From a virus, in the IMG/VR virus record IMGVR_UViG_3300043411_000219, positions 1 to 40,748 of that record: DNA of 40,748 nt; one strand, given 5' to 3'. A program made the position numbers and the translations under genes. This document shows positions 20,549 through 27,714 of this stretch, piece by piece; positions within the stretch are counted from its first letter, which is position 1, and every line of letters starts with the position of its first letter. The notes under the pieces are model-generated. The model had not been told where the DNA came from. It saw only the letters and a list, made by a program, of their open reading frames with translations, and ran no database searches.

Positions 20549-20779
20549 GTGAAAACGGTATTCGGTTGGCTGTGCGCAATGCTGGTGATCCTCGCCTCGC
20601 AGGTCGTATTCGCGGGCGTCCTGCTCGGCGTGTTTGCCCTGTGCCCCACGTGCAAGGATGTGCAGGCGCTCTTGATCCTGATCGGATTCATCGGCGTTGC
20701 TGCTGCAGTCGGCTTCATGTGGCTGGCGGTGCGCATCATTGCACGGCTGCTTCGAGTCGCGGGCCACGGTCGGGCGTAA
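20549..20779 (+). CDS. Opposite-strand membrane protein (moron candidate)
   Basis: A 76-residue gene on the plus strand inside the minus-strand late block. It starts at GTG 20549 with GAGG seven bases upstream. It has two long hydrophobic segments (WLCAMLVILASQVVFAGVLL and ALLILIGFIGVAAAVGFMWL) separated by a short CPTCKD loop, and a basic C-terminus IARLLRVAGHGR, as for an inner-membrane protein. It fills the only gap in minus-strand coding here (20537-20735) and overlaps the end of the large ejection protein gene by 44 bases. Morons of this kind often block superinfection; that is inference. Confidence 0.6.
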   Translation: MKTVFGWLCAMLVILASQVVFAGVLLGVFALCPTCKDVQALLILIGFIGVAAAVGFMWLAVRIIARLLRVAGHGRA

Positions 20780-23291
20780 GGTCGCCGGGTGCCCACCACC
20801 AATCCTGCTGGTAATCTTTCTGCGTACGCTGTCGAATGCTCGACAGGTAGCCGGGCGATAGCTGCTCCATGATCTGCTGCATAAACAGGTGATCTATTGC
20901 AGCCTTGGTGTACCAAAGGTTCCCGCCCGGAATGAAGCCCTTCAGATCCTGCAACGTCTGCCCGACCAGGTTGGATTCGCGCCCTTCCCATTGCGCCTTG
21001 ATCGCCTGCGCTGGTTGAACGAGTCCCATTTCAAGCAACGGCCCGATCGTCGGTCCGGAGACTGTTTCGAGAATCCCGGAGCCGTAGCGGGTGTTCGTGG
21101 CGCCGTAGAGAAAATCGCCATAGATGCCGAGCGCACCGCCCTGCATGAAGGCGGCTCCCCAAAATTTCTTGTCGTTCATGTTGCGCGGATCTTTACCGGA
21201 GAGCATCTCGCGCACTTGGATCGTCATCGCCCCGCCCGCGGTCAATGCGACCAACATTGCGGCCGACATGCTGGCCTTCGTCACCGGTCCTTCTGCGTTG
21301 TCCATCAAATCGAACATGCGGCGGACCTGTGTCCATGGGAAGGATTTGAACTGCAGCACCGCGCGGCCGATCTCGCCGGGCACCGTGCCGCGCTGCAGGT
21401 TCGAATAGAACTGCGCGCGCTCTTTCCATCCGGGCGAGATGATGGCGAAATCGGCTTCTGTGTTGACGGCGCCCAGGAGTTTGACGACCGCATCGTGCCG
21501 AGCACGAGCACCGTCGCCGGCCTGCGCTGCCTGCGGAATGATCCCGGCCTGCTGTAGCTCGGCGTCGGTCACGCGCCCGATCGCCTCGGGCGTGATGCTC
21601 GGCCCATAGCCGCCGATGTCTTCGAGCTTGGCGAGCTGCCACACATGCCAGTCTGCCTCTGTGATGCCCCAGTTACGTAGCACGCGCACGTCCGAGTCGG
21701 CGAGCTGCGCGAACGTCTTGCCGGCCGCGATCTCGTTGCCGATCGCATGGAACAGTCCGGCACCGAATGCGCCCTTCGGTATGGCGTTGATCGCCGACAT
21801 ACCCGAGATGCGCATCACGGCGTTGGCAAGTTTGCCGGTGAACTGTGCCGCGCTGGACGCGTGACCGAAGCCATCGTGAAAGCGCGTGAGCCCGCCCCGG
21901 ATCGATTCGAGCATGAGCCCCTGTTGCTGTAGCGCGCGCCGGTCTGCCGCGTTCGTAGGGTTCAGCAGGCTGATCTGCTGCCCCCAATCCTTGAGCATGG
22001 GCAGATGGTTGAGCATCGCGACGGCCTGATACATGGCCCGATCGCCGAACAGGGAGGCCAGCGCCGCGCCGCCGAGCTTACCGGCCGTGTTCAGGTGCCC
22101 GAGCGTGTCGGCGATGTTGGATATGTGCAGGTTGGCCGATGGCTGCGTGCGGCCGGTCGCATAGTCGTAGTATCGGTCGAGTGTGCGCGCCCGCTCCTGA
22201 TACTTGCCGGCGTTCTTCCGGTCGGCGAGGACCGCATCCTGCAGCGCCGTATCGCGCAGCGTCTGGAACGTCGTCTTATCGTTCGGCCCGAAGTATTCCG
22301 CGATGGCAATGTCGCGCGCCATGGTGTCGAGATGGCCGTAGAGGATCTCGAGCGGCGAGCGTTCGCCGAAGTCGCGCCAGTAGGCGATGGTCGACTCGGC
22401 ATCCTTGAAGTGAATCACCCGGCTTTCGCTGTGCCGGTTCGCGAGTTTGCCTGTGCCCTTGAACTGTCCCGGCACCTGGTTCGCGATTCCGCCCGTGCTG
22501 ATCGTGTCGTACGCCTTGCCGAGCATTCCGCGCATGTCGGCGTCCGTCATCGGTTGCCCGGCGATGTCGACATACTTGTTTCGGTCGAGCAGCGGCAGGA
22601 TCGCATCGACCCATTCGGCCTGCTTCACGCCAGCGACTCGCGCCTGCGAATGGTGCTGCGGCATACCCCAATCGTCGAGCCGGCCCACGTCGCCGCCTGC
22701 CTGATTGAACAGTTGCCGCGCGGTTTCTGCCGCCTCGTGGAATGCCTTGGCGCCTTTCTTGGCGATGGCATCCCCGGTGTTCTCGCCGCGCAGCTCGCGC
22801 ACGAGCGTCACGAGTTTGCCCTCGTCCTGGAACATGCCGAACCAGTCGCGCCCGAGCGCTTCCCATGTCGGCATTACACGGCGCAGCAGGTCGGACTGCA
22901 CGCCCATCACGCGCTGCTCCATGCTCTCGATGCTGGTCTTGCCCTTGAAGTTGCGGAAGATCATCAAGTCGAGCGCATCGAATGGCTTTACGCCTGCCGC
23001 CGTCAATCGCTGGTAGGCGTCGAGGTTCCTGCCCATCGACAGCACCTGCAGATGCGCCTGGCGCTCGCGTACCGCCGCCTCGCGCATCAGATCCTCGGCG
23101 GCTTTCTTGGCAGCAAGCGTGACAATGTTGTCGGCCTGCGCGCCCATGCCGGTGTCGATGGTCGGCGTCTTGCCGTTTTTGATGTCAAGCGCGGCCTTGT
23201 GGACGCGGGAGAATATGCCGTCGATCTCGTCCTGCGAGAGCGAGCGTCCAGCGGCTTGCACTAGGCGGGCGATGCAGTTAGCGCTCGGCAT
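20736..23291 (-). CDS. Very large ejection (internal virion) protein
   Basis: 851 residues. The N-terminal half is helical. The C-terminal 250 residues carry QRGTVPGEIGRAVLQFKSFP, then SAAMLVALTAGGAMTIQVRE, then GKDPRNMNDKKFWGAAFMQG, then GGNLWYTKAAIDHLF and a final WWWAPGDLTPDRGPRLE. That block is a recurring C-terminal domain of large podoviral internal virion and polyvalent proteins. A hydrophobic segment in it (about 660-690) could enter membranes. Such proteins are ejected ahead of DNA and form a channel or protect the genome. It lies between the fibre genes and the terminase genes, consistent with a T7 gp16-type role. A weak GGGG lies seven bases before the ATG. Confidence 0.75.
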   Translation of the reverse strand: MPSANCIARLVQAAGRSLSQDEIDGIFSRVHKAALDIKNGKTPTIDTGMGAQADNIVTLAAKKAAEDLMREAAVRERQAHLQVLSMGRNLDAYQRLTAAGVKPFDALDLMIFRNFKGKTSIESMEQRVMGVQSDLLRRVMPTWEALGRDWFGMFQDEGKLVTLVRELRGENTGDAIAKKGAKAFHEAAETARQLFNQAGGDVGRLDDWGMPQHHSQARVAGVKQAEWVDAILPLLDRNKYVDIAGQPMTDADMRGMLGKAYDTISTGGIANQVPGQFKGTGKLANRHSESRVIHFKDAESTIAYWRDFGERSPLEILYGHLDTMARDIAIAEYFGPNDKTTFQTLRDTALQDAVLADRKNAGKYQERARTLDRYYDYATGRTQPSANLHISNIADTLGHLNTAGKLGGAALASLFGDRAMYQAVAMLNHLPMLKDWGQQISLLNPTNAADRRALQQQGLMLESIRGGLTRFHDGFGHASSAAQFTGKLANAVMRISGMSAINAIPKGAFGAGLFHAIGNEIAAGKTFAQLADSDVRVLRNWGITEADWHVWQLAKLEDIGGYGPSITPEAIGRVTDAELQQAGIIPQAAQAGDGARARHDAVVKLLGAVNTEADFAIISPGWKERAQFYSNLQRGTVPGEIGRAVLQFKSFPWTQVRRMFDLMDNAEGPVTKASMSAAMLVALTAGGAMTIQVREMLSGKDPRNMNDKKFWGAAFMQGGALGIYGDFLYGATNTRYGSGILETVSGPTIGPLLEMGLVQPAQAIKAQWEGRESNLVGQTLQDLKGFIPGGNLWYTKAAIDHLFMQQIMEQLSPGYLSSIRQRTQKDYQQDWWWAPGDLTPDRGPRLEAAVQ

Positions 23292-23469
23292 CGATATGCC
23301 CCACGAGGATTAACCCGCACAAAAAGATCACGTCTATGGTGTCGAACTGCTTTGGTGGCGATCCCGCGTGCATTAGTAGCGGATCGTCGGGTTCCTGCGC
23401 CTGTGCCTGCCCCCAAGACCCGCCCCAGGAGCCGAGCCAGCGATTGCCCCATACGTCACCGATGGCCAT
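23278..23469 (-). CDS. Small Gly/Trp-rich virion-region protein
   Basis: 63 residues. The N-terminal GDVWGNRWLGSWGGSWGQAQ has the W-G-x-x-W-G repeat found in small phage proteins placed after fibre genes. The C-terminal half contains a short hydrophobic stretch IDVIFLCGLILVGHI. The ATG follows directly on the upstream TAA (TAAATG). It overlaps the large ejection gene by 14 bases. Function unknown. Confidence 0.6.
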   Translation of the reverse strand: MAIGDVWGNRWLGSWGGSWGQAQAQEPDDPLLMHAGSPPKQFDTIDVIFLCGLILVGHIDAER

Positions 23470-24009
23470 TTATGCGGGTATCCATTCGTTACCCTCTGCG
23501 CCTGTACCGGATACAGCCACGTCGTTCACGTATTGGATGTTCGCGTCGACTTGGCCGGCCACGGTGAACGATAGCGAGTCCGTCTTTGCCTTGATGGCAT
23601 CGACGTTTGATTCGACCGTTGCCACTGCCGCCAACACTGCATCATCCGCAGCAGCAAGCGCAGTCGCGAGTTCTGCGTTGGTCGGCAAGTCATCAATGCC
23701 AGTGAACCCTGCATTAGCAGCGTTAACCACCTCATACACGCCGCCTGCGTCGTCAATCGTGCCCTCAGCGCCCCGCCATAAGAGCGGACCCTGTGTGTCA
23801 GTGTCGCCCGTGCCCAGGTCGAAATAGTAGAAGCCGCTCGAAATCGCCGTTGCGTTCGTCGCGCCGGCCGCCGGATTGCCGAACGCCCCGCCGTTCTTTG
23901 ATATCGTTATGGCGATTGTCTTGCCGGTCGCGGGCGTTTTCCCGTCCGATGTGAGGTAGGCGCGGAACCCGACCCGCTTTGCGACTGACTGCGGAATACG
24001 TTCGCTCAT
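23470..24009 (-). CDS. Fibre-associated structural protein
   Basis: 179 residues. Residues about 1-95 (RAYLTSDGKTPATGKTIAIT, ISKNGGAFGNPAAGAT, SGFYYFDLGTGDTDTQGPLL) match a beta-sandwich domain common in phage fibre-associated proteins. The C-terminal part is a helical region ending SLSFTVAGQVDANIQYVNDV, which looks like a trimerisation or attachment segment. It is coupled to the SGNH fibre gene by ATGA and is probably a tail-fibre subunit or adaptor. Confidence 0.65.
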   Translation of the reverse strand: MSERIPQSVAKRVGFRAYLTSDGKTPATGKTIAITISKNGGAFGNPAAGATNATAISSGFYYFDLGTGDTDTQGPLLWRGAEGTIDDAGGVYEVVNAANAGFTGIDDLPTNAELATALAAADDAVLAAVATVESNVDAIKAKTDSLSFTVAGQVDANIQYVNDVAVSGTGAEGNEWIPA

Positions 24010-25607
24010 CCCATGCTCCCAAGTCCAGATCCAGAACGGGCTCGCGTTACGCCGCCGCTGCTCCCTGATGCCACTTGCAATACGCTACGATCGATGGCGC
24101 GCGCCCACATGGCGCCGAGCGATACCGCGCCGGTCGCGGTCGGGTGCGTGTCGTCAGACTGCATCTCGTCGTTGTTGAGCAGGAAGTGCTGCCAGGCGAT
24201 CGTGTCGCCTCGCAGGATCGTGGTGCCGTTGATAAGCGAATCGATCTGCGCCCGGTATGCAATCGCCAAGTCGACGGCCGCTGCATCCGTGGCGCCGCCA
24301 TTGGCCCCTGCCGGGATATAGATCGGGTACGACAGAATGACCGTGTAGCCGTCCGCGATCAGGTTGTCGCAAATCGTGTCCAGGTTGGTGCCAAACGTGG
24401 CTGCCGATTGATGCTCGGCTGCGTCGTTGGCGCCCAGCATCACATGCACATGCGTACAGCCAGCCGCCGCGAACTGTGCCTCTGCAAGCGTGTAGTTCGT
24501 CCCGCCTGCCGTCGATGTCCAGTCGTCCGCCGCTGATCCGTTTACCCCGTACTCCGAGACAGTGACAGCCTTAACCCGGTACGTTCGCTCTAGGATGACT
24601 CCACACTGCACCGCTGGGTCTTGGCCGGCCGACAGACCATAGCCGTTCGTGATCGAGTCGCCAATGAACCCGATCTTGAGCGGATCATGCAGCAGGCACC
24701 CGCCGACCGTGTTGCTATCCGCCGTTGCTGCTACGTCGTCAGTTACCCGGCATTGGTAGAAGTACGCCGTATCCGTGGTCGCCGTGGCGTCCGAAAGCGT
24801 CGTGCTATCGGTGCCGACACTCGTCCCTGATCCAAAAGCTGCGTCGGCAGTCGTTCGTCGCTCCCATGCGTACGAGTATGGCGACGTTCCGCCCGAGGCC
24901 GCGCCGACACTAAGATTGATCGCGGCATCCGTGGCCGATGTCAGCGAGGCCGTGCCGCTGGTGAGCCCGCCGCCGCCACCTCCGCCGCCCATGCCAGTGA
25001 AGGCAGCCGCCGCTGCAATCGCAGATACAGAAGTGGTCCACGAAAACAGCGTGGTCGCGGAGGATATGGTCGCCGCTGTCGATTGATGAATGTACCCATC
25101 GCCGACGCCATAGCTCGTGCCGCCGACAAAATTGGCGTGATTTACAAGCGTGTTCGCGCCTGCCGCAGCAAAGCTCGAAACACTAGCCGCCAAGCCCACG
25201 CCGATGATGACTAGCGCATCGTTCTGCGTTGGCGTGAGGTTGCTTCCGACGCCTGACGTAGTGGCCGTTGCAGATCCGCCCGACTCGACATCGAATACTG
25301 GCGTTCCGCCTCCGCTGCTCCATGCCTGAATGGAGAATGCCCCGGCGAGGCCAGTAGCCGTGAACGTGAACGTGTGGCTCGCGTTAGTCGTCGGACCGAT
25401 GCAATAGTACAGCCGCGCTCGATTACTACCCGCAGCGCGCGAAGTGAGGGCGGTCCACGTGTTTCCCTGCGAATCAGATACCGTGGGCGAGCCATTGGCA
25501 AAAGCCGCAAACAGCACGAACAGATCCGCGCCGGTCGTGTCGATCGCAGACGTAGTTCCGCCGTTCAGACCTCCGGTGTTAGCATCAGCAATTAACGTCC
25601 AGGCCAT
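24006..25607 (-). CDS. Tail fibre with SGNH/GDSL esterase domain
   Basis: 533 residues in three parts. Residues 1-205 are a Gly/Thr/Ser-rich beta domain like phage lectin-type fibre heads. A polyglycine linker (206-214) leads to an Ig/fibronectin-like domain (215-300, with WERRTT and FYQCRVTD). Residues 310-510 are an SGNH hydrolase: IGFIGDSITNG (nucleophile Ser318), a block II Gly near 357, block III GAND (392-395) and block V DDTH (Asp485, His488). It probably deacetylates a surface glycan. GGAGG lies eight bases before the ATG. The tail after 510 is Gly/Ser-rich. Confidence 0.85.
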   Translation of the reverse strand: MAWTLIADANTGGLNGGTTSAIDTTGADLFVLFAAFANGSPTVSDSQGNTWTALTSRAAGSNRARLYYCIGPTTNASHTFTFTATGLAGAFSIQAWSSGGGTPVFDVESGGSATATTSGVGSNLTPTQNDALVIIGVGLAASVSSFAAAGANTLVNHANFVGGTSYGVGDGYIHQSTAATISSATTLFSWTTSVSAIAAAAAFTGMGGGGGGGGLTSGTASLTSATDAAINLSVGAASGGTSPYSYAWERRTTADAAFGSGTSVGTDSTTLSDATATTDTAYFYQCRVTDDVAATADSNTVGGCLLHDPLKIGFIGDSITNGYGLSAGQDPAVQCGVILERTYRVKAVTVSEYGVNGSAADDWTSTAGGTNYTLAEAQFAAAGCTHVHVMLGANDAAEHQSAATFGTNLDTICDNLIADGYTVILSYPIYIPAGANGGATDAAAVDLAIAYRAQIDSLINGTTILRGDTIAWQHFLLNNDEMQSDDTHPTATGAVSLGAMWARAIDRSVLQVASGSSGGVTRARSGSGLGSMG

Positions 25608-25611
25608 CTAC

Positions 25612-25740
25612 ATGACCTCCATGGATCTAGTCGCCATCGCCGTCATTGCGCTCATCGGCATCGGCGCGCTGTACCGCCGCTGGTCGAAAGATGACAAGCC
25701 AGAGCAAAGGGATACGGATTGGCGGGATTCGCAGTGGTAG
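25612..25740 (+). CDS. Opposite-strand 42-residue membrane protein
   Basis: This plus-strand frame lies in the 154-base minus-strand gap between the SGNH fibre gene and the VVNVPAP protein gene. The product is MTSMDLVAIAVIALIGIGAL, a single membrane span, then YRRWSKDDKPEQRDTDWRDS and QW, a charged cytoplasmic tail. The stretch antisense to it is Met/Ser-rich and less protein-like, which favours the plus frame. Its ribosome-binding site is weak (AGG eight bases upstream). It may be a moron or lysis accessory. Confidence 0.45.
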   Translation: MTSMDLVAIAVIALIGIGALYRRWSKDDKPEQRDTDWRDSQW

Positions 25741-25761
25741 GGCATATACAGTCCCATCCAA

Positions 25762-26181
25762 TCAAAAGTTAAGAGGCTCTGTCGGTCGGAACGTGATACG
25801 CCGTGGACGACCGGAGCCGTCGTACTCTCTAACCTCAACGCTCCACTCGGTAGCCTTGCGCGCCTCAATATTCACCACGGGCGCCGGCACATTCACCACC
25901 GGAGCGGGCACATTCACCACCGGGGCCGCTGCTGGCGTCGGTGGCGCCTGCCGTGCCGCCGCCAGGTCCGCACTTGCCTGCGATACCTGCGCCTGCGCTT
26001 CGTCCTTCTCGCGCATCAGCTGGCGATTCGAAGCCCGCAGCATCGCGATCTCGTCTTCGAGCGCCTTGATGCGTTCGCCGCCTTCGACCGCCGCGAGGCG
26101 TTTCTCTATGTCCATGCTCGGCCCTTTCGGCTCCGGTACGTCGATAATCTTGCCCGCTGTGATGCTGTATCGCTTGACCAT
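25762..26181 (-). CDS. Coiled-coil protein with VVNVPAP repeats
   Basis: 139 residues. Residues about 24-75 are a coiled coil (LRASNRQLMREKDEAQAQVS). Residues about 85-107 are a Pro/Val repeat (APVVNVP three times, tandem 21-base units). The end, EWSVEVREYDGSGRPRRITF, is a small domain found at the end of several phage structural proteins. It lies between the ejection and fibre genes and is probably a tail-associated structural or linker protein. AGAGGG precedes the ATG. Confidence 0.65.
   Translation of the reverse strand: MVKRYSITAGKIIDVPEPKGPSMDIEKRLAAVEGGERIKALEDEIAMLRASNRQLMREKDEAQAQVSQASADLAAARQAPPTPAAAPVVNVPAPVVNVPAPVVNIEARKATEWSVEVREYDGSGRPRRITFRPTEPLNF
25870..25929 (-). repeat. 21-base tandem repeat encoding VVNVPAP
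   Basis: ATTCACCAC recurs at 25870, 25891 and 25912, a strict 21-base period. Each unit encodes A-P-V-V-N-V-P. The third unit, at the 5' end of the gene, keeps the amino acids while its third bases differ, so the repeat is selected at protein level. Confidence 0.85.
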
Positions 26182-26184
26182 GTC

Positions 26185-27714
26185 TTACCCTCTGAGCATG
26201 CAGGAGGCCGCGACTTCGAATAGGCCGGCGTCTTGCGCGGCCAGCTCGGTGTCGAGGCGTGCGTCTTCGAGATATTTCGCGGCGCTGATCGTGATCGGCT
26301 GGCCGTTCTGGTCGGCGCCGATGGTCAGCGTGAGATCCGGGCGCTCGGCGACGAATTGGTCGGCGGCGGCGCGGATGGGGTCGGGCGCGTTACCAGATTC
26401 GCCGGCCGGCGTCGATTTATTCACCCCAGTTTCGGCTTCCGGCCCCGCCTTCATCCCGTCCGGCAGTCCGATCACATCAGACGCCCTGCCCTGCAGCACA
26501 GCATCGAGCACGAGCTTTTCCTCGGCTGACCGCAGAAATCCAGGCCGGCGCGAAATCTCAATTGCGCGTTCCAAGTCTGGATGCAACACAGGTGACTCGG
26601 TCGCCGCCTTCAGTGCGAGCAGTTCCTCGGCGCTGCGAATAAATCCCGGCTTGCCCTCTGCTTCCATGCGCGCGAGCTGCGTCAGCATGTCGGCCTCGAC
26701 CATGCCCTTAGCCTGCGCGTTGAGTTCGTCGGCGATGGTCTTGCCGAACGCGATGCGCTCGGCGTCAGGAAGGAATCGCGCGCCCTCGGTCAGCGCCTCG
26801 ACGTTCACCGGCCGATCGTTGAGCAGATCATCAACGGCCTGCTTCATCGCCGCGTGGTGCTTGGCAATGTCCTCCGCGCTCGCCATCCGCCCCGGCGCAC
26901 TCTCGACATTCAGATGCTCGGCCTGCTTCAGCGTGACCAGCGCGTCGATATCGGATGGCTTGAATGTGCCCGTCCACTCGGCGATCTTCGACCATGCAGC
27001 TTCGCCCTGCGCCCGCTGTGCCGGCGACAGATGCGCGATCCCACCGAAGGCCAGCCCGAGCAGCACATCGAGGGTGACAGCAGTCGGGTCAAATGCCTTG
27101 AATTCGTCGGCGGCCTTGGTGCCTTCGAGGATCGCGCCAGATGCCCCGCGAGTCGCAGCCCCCTGCACCGCGTTGAATCCCGCACCGCCGATCACCACGC
27201 GCTGCGCAAGCGTCTTGCCGAGCACGGGGAGCCACACGCCAAGTCCGAGCCCTGCGGCCTGCACAGCGCCAACGGCGCCCGCCTTGTCGGCGTCCACGCC
27301 CTTGCGCACCAAGTCTTCACCGGTGCTCATCTGTGTCTTTGCCACGAGTGCAGCGGGAGACGCCACAAGCAAGGGGATCGTGCCGAGCAGTTGCCCGACG
27401 ACCTCACCCGCGACGCCGACCTCGGAGCGCTTCGGCGTCCAATACTCGACGGCACGGTTCCAGATGTCGTCATGCCGCTTGAAATACTTGTCGACCGCCT
27501 CGGTCCCGCGCTGGCCGTACTTGCCCGTGTCCTGCAGCATGGGGCCAACGGCGCCGAGCATGGAGACAGCGCGGCCCGTCTCGGCAAAGCCACGCATGAT
27601 CGCGTTGCCGGCCGATGGGAAGAAGTTATCGAACACCCCAGGATCGCGCCGTTGCGTCGCGCCGAATGACGCGAGCACGTTGGCGTTCTCCTGCGGGAAT
27701 AGTTCGAAGCTCAT
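26185..27714 (-). CDS. Internal virion (ejection) protein with hydrophobic segments
   Basis: 509 residues. The first 60 residues resemble internal virion proteins (FPSAGNAIMRGFAETGRAVS, then MLGAVGPMLQD). Residues about 100-210 hold hydrophobic stretches (LGTIPLLVASPAALVAK and GLGLGVWLPVLGK), so it may insert in the host membrane. About residues 355-400 carry two copies of a G-F-I/L-R-S-A-E-E unit (EGKPGFIRSAEELLALKAA and SRRPGFLRSAEEKLVLDAV). It is coupled (ATGA) to the 707-residue protein and is probably ejected with the DNA. Confidence 0.65.
   Translation of the reverse strand: MSFELFPQENANVLASFGATQRRDPGVFDNFFPSAGNAIMRGFAETGRAVSMLGAVGPMLQDTGKYGQRGTEAVDKYFKRHDDIWNRAVEYWTPKRSEVGVAGEVVGQLLGTIPLLVASPAALVAKTQMSTGEDLVRKGVDADKAGAVGAVQAAGLGLGVWLPVLGKTLAQRVVIGGAGFNAVQGAATRGASGAILEGTKAADEFKAFDPTAVTLDVLLGLAFGGIAHLSPAQRAQGEAAWSKIAEWTGTFKPSDIDALVTLKQAEHLNVESAPGRMASAEDIAKHHAAMKQAVDDLLNDRPVNVEALTEGARFLPDAERIAFGKTIADELNAQAKGMVEADMLTQLARMEAEGKPGFIRSAEELLALKAATESPVLHPDLERAIEISRRPGFLRSAEEKLVLDAVLQGRASDVIGLPDGMKAGPEAETGVNKSTPAGESGNAPDPIRAAADQFVAERPDLTLTIGADQNGQPITISAAKYLEDARLDTELAAQDAGLFEVAASCMLRG

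Noticed and set aside
22005-23264. A 419-codon plus-strand frame over the large ejection gene
   Set aside because: Its composition (Val/Arg/Leu/Glu-rich, without motifs) mirrors the antisense of a clear structural gene.
25608-25754. A 49-codon minus frame opposite the 42-residue membrane gene
   Set aside because: The sequence is Met/Ser-rich and typical of the antisense of a hydrophobic segment; the plus frame reads better.
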